Source of the DNA: Stictocephala bisonia
Taxonomy: Eukaryota > Arthropoda > Insecta > Hemiptera > Membracidae
Assembly: GCA_035578905.1 (NCBI GenBank)
Contig: JAQJVL010000293.1
Coordinates: forward strand, 549,822-613,821
Direction of reading: 5' to 3'
Length of the DNA: 64,000 nt
Both the position numbers and the translations under genes were made by a program. Below are positions 53,601 to 59,600 of the stretch, piece after piece. Numbering within the stretch: position 1 is the stretch's first letter; the number at the start of each line of letters is the position of its first letter. The notes beneath the pieces are model-generated. The model worked only from the letters and a program-made list of their open reading frames with translations. It was not told the origin of the DNA and did not search any database.

Positions 53601-56600
53601 AACCAAGGCCGACTATTTCTTAGAAAGTGTCATTAATTAATAGCCCAATAACAAATGAACAGCCGGTGATTATCAGCTGATCCTTCTCAAAATGTATTGA
53701 CTCTGATTGGGATCGAACTGACAACCTTTAGCACATAAAGCTGGAATTGAACCAACTACGCTACAATCTTCCACAAAGCAGATTTCTTGCTAAGAATGGT
53801 AAAACTGAAATCTGAACTTTCTATTAACAGCGTGGTAAAAACAAGATAGATACTTACTGGATTTTGTATCATATCTTTCATTATTTCGCTGAAATCATCT
53901 ATACTATCATAAAGACCACTAAGAGCAGCTGCAACTGATGGGATATCCGAAGTATTTGCTGATGTGATCTGGCTACTTGAAACAGTTTCCTGATTCCACG
54001 TCCTCGGCTTTTCAATGAAGTCATTCAGCATTGTTGGTAGATTTGATGTACTGTCTTGTCTAGGCCGTTTTCTATGCATATCTAAACAGCAAAAATAAAC
54101 ATTTCACTATGGTAAAACACTACTGTTGTTTGTAAATTGTTTTATTTGTGTATTAACCCTTTGTTTGCAATATTTAAAATATGATAATCATTTATTATTT
54201 TGATTGAATCGGTAAAATCAGTCTCAAACATGGAATTTGAAATGAAGCAAATATTATGAAAAACAAATATTTATTATGCTATTAGTAATTACATGGTTAG
54301 TTGTATACTAAGTGCAGTCTTCTCTTTTGCATTGATATAAACTGTCAATGACTTTGCTTGTGTCTATTTATTATGCTATTAGTAATTACATGGTTAGTTG
54401 TATACTAAGTGCAGTCTTCTCTTTTGCATTGATATAAACTGTCAATGACTTTGCTTATGTCTATTTATTATGCTATTAGTAATTACATGGTTAGTTGTAT
54501 ACTAAGTGCAGTATTCTCTTTTGCATTGATATAAACTGTCAATGACTTTGCTTGTATCTATTTATTATGCTATTAGTAATTACATGGATAGTTGTATACT
54601 AAGTGCAGTCTTCTCTTTTGCATTGATATAAACTGTCAATGACTTTGCTTATGTATATTTCAATATTTCTTTCTATTGCTAATAATGCTAAAGATGACAC
54701 CTTTTCTGGTCGATTGTGTTCCTGGTGTAGGTTTTTAAAAGCCATAAGCAAGAAAAAGATCGCTCACAGGATTGCTGATTTGATAGGAATAGTGTAAAAC
54801 AGTGATATAATTTTAAAAGTAGAGGAAAGACACTTTTTAAAGACTTATCTACAAACAAAGTGGCTCTTTTGTTGTTTTTTTTATTTTTTATTTTCCAGGC
54901 TTCAATGTAAAATTTCTGGGGTGGCAAAATACCATGCTGCACATTTTTGGGGTGGCAGTTGCCACCCCTAAATGACGCCTATAACCTCAATCACATAACT
55001 GATCTGGTCTTAATCCTTATTTATACTTCCAGTAATTGTGTCTACCAACGCCAGTTTGGAACCGATTCAATAGTGACCACTCCCTATCAGGGAGGTTCAT
55101 CCCACCTACAGGTATTGATGGATCGTTAATAAGAAGCTTATTTCATCCATCGAAACTGTTCCATGCTATAGTCCAGCTAGTCTTGGTCGAGAAGTTTGAT
55201 CTGCTCAAATGGAAAGCAGTACGTAGAGGTGGGTTTCGAAATTTTAAGCAACCGTTCTGAAGTGGGAGATCCTGTATAATGAGTAGGTGTAGGCCATTCA
55301 AGGTCTTATCGAATTTGTTTAGTAGTGCCTGACGTTTTATCTCTGGAGGAGCTATATTGCGCAACACCGGGAGCCAAGGAAGTGGAGTTGACATGAGAGT
55401 TGCCACTAATAGCTCTCATGATCCAATTCAGTTGGATATTGGCCGCATTAGTGTGAACACTGTTTAGCCATACAGGAGCACTATATTCAGCTGCTAAATA
55501 GACCAGTAACAAAGCAGTTGTATGCAGGACTTGGCTTCCCTGTTCGCAATAGAAAGGGACAAGGAAGGAGGCTGTAGAATTTTCATGGATATAAAATAAA
55601 ATCGAAGGATGCAAGGATACGCAGTGAACACAGGGCACCAACTCAATCTTTGTTTTATTTTTTGTTCTTTTTTTATAGAGGCTGTTCTCCTTTTTTAACT
55701 TTACTCTGCCTTTTCTAAATAGACTATCAATCTTTACAGGGAACTTATTCAGTCAGAGTAAGAGAGAGAACCAGAAGAGTACAAGGTGAATATTACTGAT
55801 AAACTTCCAGTCAAGGCTAGGATTTGAACCAGTGCTATTGAACTCAATCTCAAAGTCCTGAAGCCTTATACTGCTCAGCTACCAGCTCTCCCACATAGTT
55901 TTATGTTATTTTGTACTAAACACTAATGCTCTAACTTTTGGTGCCACTGGTATCTTTATCTGTGGTTGAAGGATAACTCATAAGTTTTGTTTAATGAATT
56001 AAATTCTCAAGTAAATTGCATTACGTCTTACCTCTTCTGAATGAATTACATGTAATGGGGTACAAGGTGTGACATTTTATACCACTGTACGTGTAGTATT
56101 GACCCACCCGCTCACCCAAACACGTACAGTGGTATAAACCCACCCGCCCACCCATACAAGTACAGTGGTATTGGCCCACCCATACACGTACAGTGGTTTA
56201 GACCCAACCATACACACATTGTAGTGTTGACCGACCCACCCATACAAGCACTTGGTATTGACCCACCCACCCAGTCATACACACACTGTAGTGTTGACCC
56301 GCCCACCCACTCATACACGCACTGTGGTATTGACCCACCCATAACACACTGTAGTGTTGTTAATTAATTTAATTTAATTAACAACACTAAAGATTAATTA
56401 ATTTATTAATTAATTTAATAAAAAGTTTAAAAGTTAAAGATTAATTAATTTAAGTAACTTACTAGGATATGCTTACCTCGACGGCGATTGGGGTTAGGAT
56501 GATATTCAAATATCATTGGATCACTGACTGCCTTGTCCGATGGCCTTTCTAACTGAAAGTATACTTCTACATCATTGGTAATATTGGGATCTCTGTAGGG

Positions 56601-59600
56601 TGGTGTCCTAAAATTAAAAAAGAAAACGAATCAGTAATGATAGTAAAAAAGTATGTAATAAAATTGTCTCTAACGGTGCATAAACTATGTTTTCATTTTA
56701 AGCTTACAATACAATTTTGTGACATTCACAACTAAAAGTTAAAGAAATACAATTGAGCTACATATCAGATGTTAACATTTGTTTCAGCTGCTACTGTCAG
56801 ACCTGACAGGCCTGATACAACATGAAAATGTTAAAAAAACAGGCTTATATATTTCATCACCTGATGCCCCTTCTGTCAGCAAACTTTAGGAAATCTGCAG
56901 AACTATTTACGTTTGAACTGGTATTGTTTCTTCTTATGCTGATTTTTTTCTCTTCTTCCTTTCACTATGACTGTTTTTTTTAACTAAAAAAATATAGTAA
57001 TGAATTCAATTTTATGTATTATTCAAGCAGTTTTTCTTACTTTAGATGAGTTAGGTAGTTCAATAAACTTACATAACTGAGATAGACGTTCTGGTTTCTT
57101 TTACATGTTTTTATGTACCAATATAATGTCTTTTTGTGGTTATGATTAAAGCAAGATTGTCAGAATATAATTGTGGAAAATCATGATATATCATCAGCTT
57201 TATGCAACAATGTTGCTTACTTTTGATTCCTAATTATAGCAATTACTAGATTATTAATCCTCTGAAGGCTATGCTTAACTATTAATTCATTATTCCAATA
57301 TCAATATCGTTATGTATAAATGATTTTATATTAGGTAAAGGCAAAAATGACCAAACTAAAAATTAGTGTTTTGTATAGACGGTTAAACAAAAAAATAATT
57401 ACTTTGGTTATACAAAATGCACCTGGACAGTTAATATTTCAAATATTGAAAACTAAAGGCTATTTAACGATGGGCACAGTATTGAGCTAGTTAGATGTTG
57501 GTTAAAATTTTAAATTTTTGGGTGCATTTGGTAAATTTTCAATGTTTTGAATTTCTAGTTTTACATGACAGAAAAAACTATAAATAGTTTTAATTGTGAA
57601 ACTATATTTAAGAGAAAAACATTAAATGAAAATTGTAAATTTACAATTGTTTTAATTTCCACGTTTTACACTACGAAAAAAAAAACTATAAATAGTTTGA
57701 ATTGTGAAACTATATTTTTACAAGAGCAATAAATCACAATAATCTAAAATCGTACCCATATTTAAATAACAATGAAAAATATGTAAGAAAAACCAACTTC
57801 TTGAATTTTTGAAAATCCATAATTTTAGCATACAATACATAATTTTAGTGTAAAAAAAATATTCTGCTGAAATATACTTATTCACAGTTCTTAAGTCCAA
57901 ATAAACAACAACAGAAGTAATAATTAACCTCACAATGCAGAGCAGGAAAACAACGGGTAACTGCCACGTGTCAATTTATTTTCTATGGACAGTATTTTGC
58001 GCCAGCTGTCTCGGCCTCCTATAGTTATAATAAACACACTTCTTTTTTGCTGATATTGAATCAGAGTAATAAGAACGTAATGATAGATTTCAAACCAAAG
58101 TTTCTAAGGCCAACAAATTTAAAAACTGTGTATAATTATTCATTATTCATAATTAAGACGCCAATCATAGATCTATAGGTGAATATGAGGGGCAAATGAG
58201 CGTTATGAACGTAGATTAACATGTGCAGTCATTGATAGTAAGGTTGACTGTTCCTTAGATAGAGCCGTTTATTAGTAGCCCACTAACCAGGGAAACCATG
58301 AGACCTACAGCTTTATGTGTAATCCGAAGTACGTAGTGTTGGTCTGATTTTCAGCTAACTGACAAGCCTGATACTCAGTTCTCCTCCATATACAATATAC
58401 AAATCCTGACTACCATTCAACACAGACACCCCAGTCCACGTCGATGGCCACCACTGAGCAGATGCTGTGTCAAATATTAAGAGGAACGTGTGTAGAACCT
58501 ATCGCCTACAATCTCCATAACAATTTGTCCTTGAAGGTTACAGCACTGCACTACTAGTGCTGACCATTTAAATTAAAGAGGGCTCTAAAGGGAAAGAAAA
58601 TATAGATGTCATGCGACACTGGCGAGAGAAGTTGGAACTACGTCCAGTTTTTTAGGCGAATAAGTTTAATCCGCGGACAGAATATAATATAGTTCCTTGA
58701 ATCATTTCCTGAATGGTAAGTTTACATAGTATTTTCAACCGGAAACCCCAATTACCCCTCCCCCCCACCTGCCACCTCCTCAGTTGAATACCTTCTGTCT
58801 GATGTTGAAGAAAGGCCAATTCTTTTCAACAATCAGTACTGGTAAATTTTTTAGTCAGTACCGGTATTGCTACTGTATTTTAATTCGTAACATGTCATTT
58901 TGTTTTTGTAAAAAATAGTAATATTTGTTTAGAAAAGTAGACTTTTTACAGCGAAATCAAATTACTTGCTGATAAAATTGGGGGTCTACTAAAATATTGA
59001 ATTTCTACTTGAAACGTTTTCCTAAATCATAATTCTTGTTAAAATCTTGAAATTCTCAAAACGGTTATAATTTAACATAGTTAGGCATAGGCTTACTATT
59101 CTTATATTCTACAATTGAAAAACAATTTAAGAGTTTGATTTATAAAAATAAGGATACGCTTTACTAAAAACTAAGTAAATTAGGTTACAAAGTATGGTTT
59201 TTGTAAATATTCCTTAAAGCTGTTGGATTGTGCTCTAAATGTTGGTTTTTATGTGGTTAAACATTTAATAAAAGGTATCAATTTGCAAAAAAACTCTATT
59301 TTGTATCTTTTTATGTTCAGTTGGAGATTACAACAAAATAATATTAAATGAACGCCACGACAATTCTCAACATACGTTTAAAGCATTAAAGGATACGCTT
59401 TACTGAAAAAAAATTATGAACGCCATGTCAAAAAGTAATGGAACAATCAGCACCTGACAATTTATTTTACGTTTTATAAATTTTGTACGGTTTATTAATT
59501 ATTTTAACTAAATAAAAAATGATTTCACATAACTATCATAGTTTTATGGCAATTACAACATAAAACACTAATTTTCAAACATTAAAAAATAGTTGAAATG

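Noticed and set aside
54268..54657. Regular repeats that might suggest a CRISPR array
   Set aside because: The whole 97-bp unit repeats with no unique spacers; it is a plain tandem duplication in a eukaryotic intron.
56112..56342. 76-codon ORF with repeated Gly/Trp/Tyr motif
   Set aside because: It is only the translation of the CCCA-rich minisatellite.
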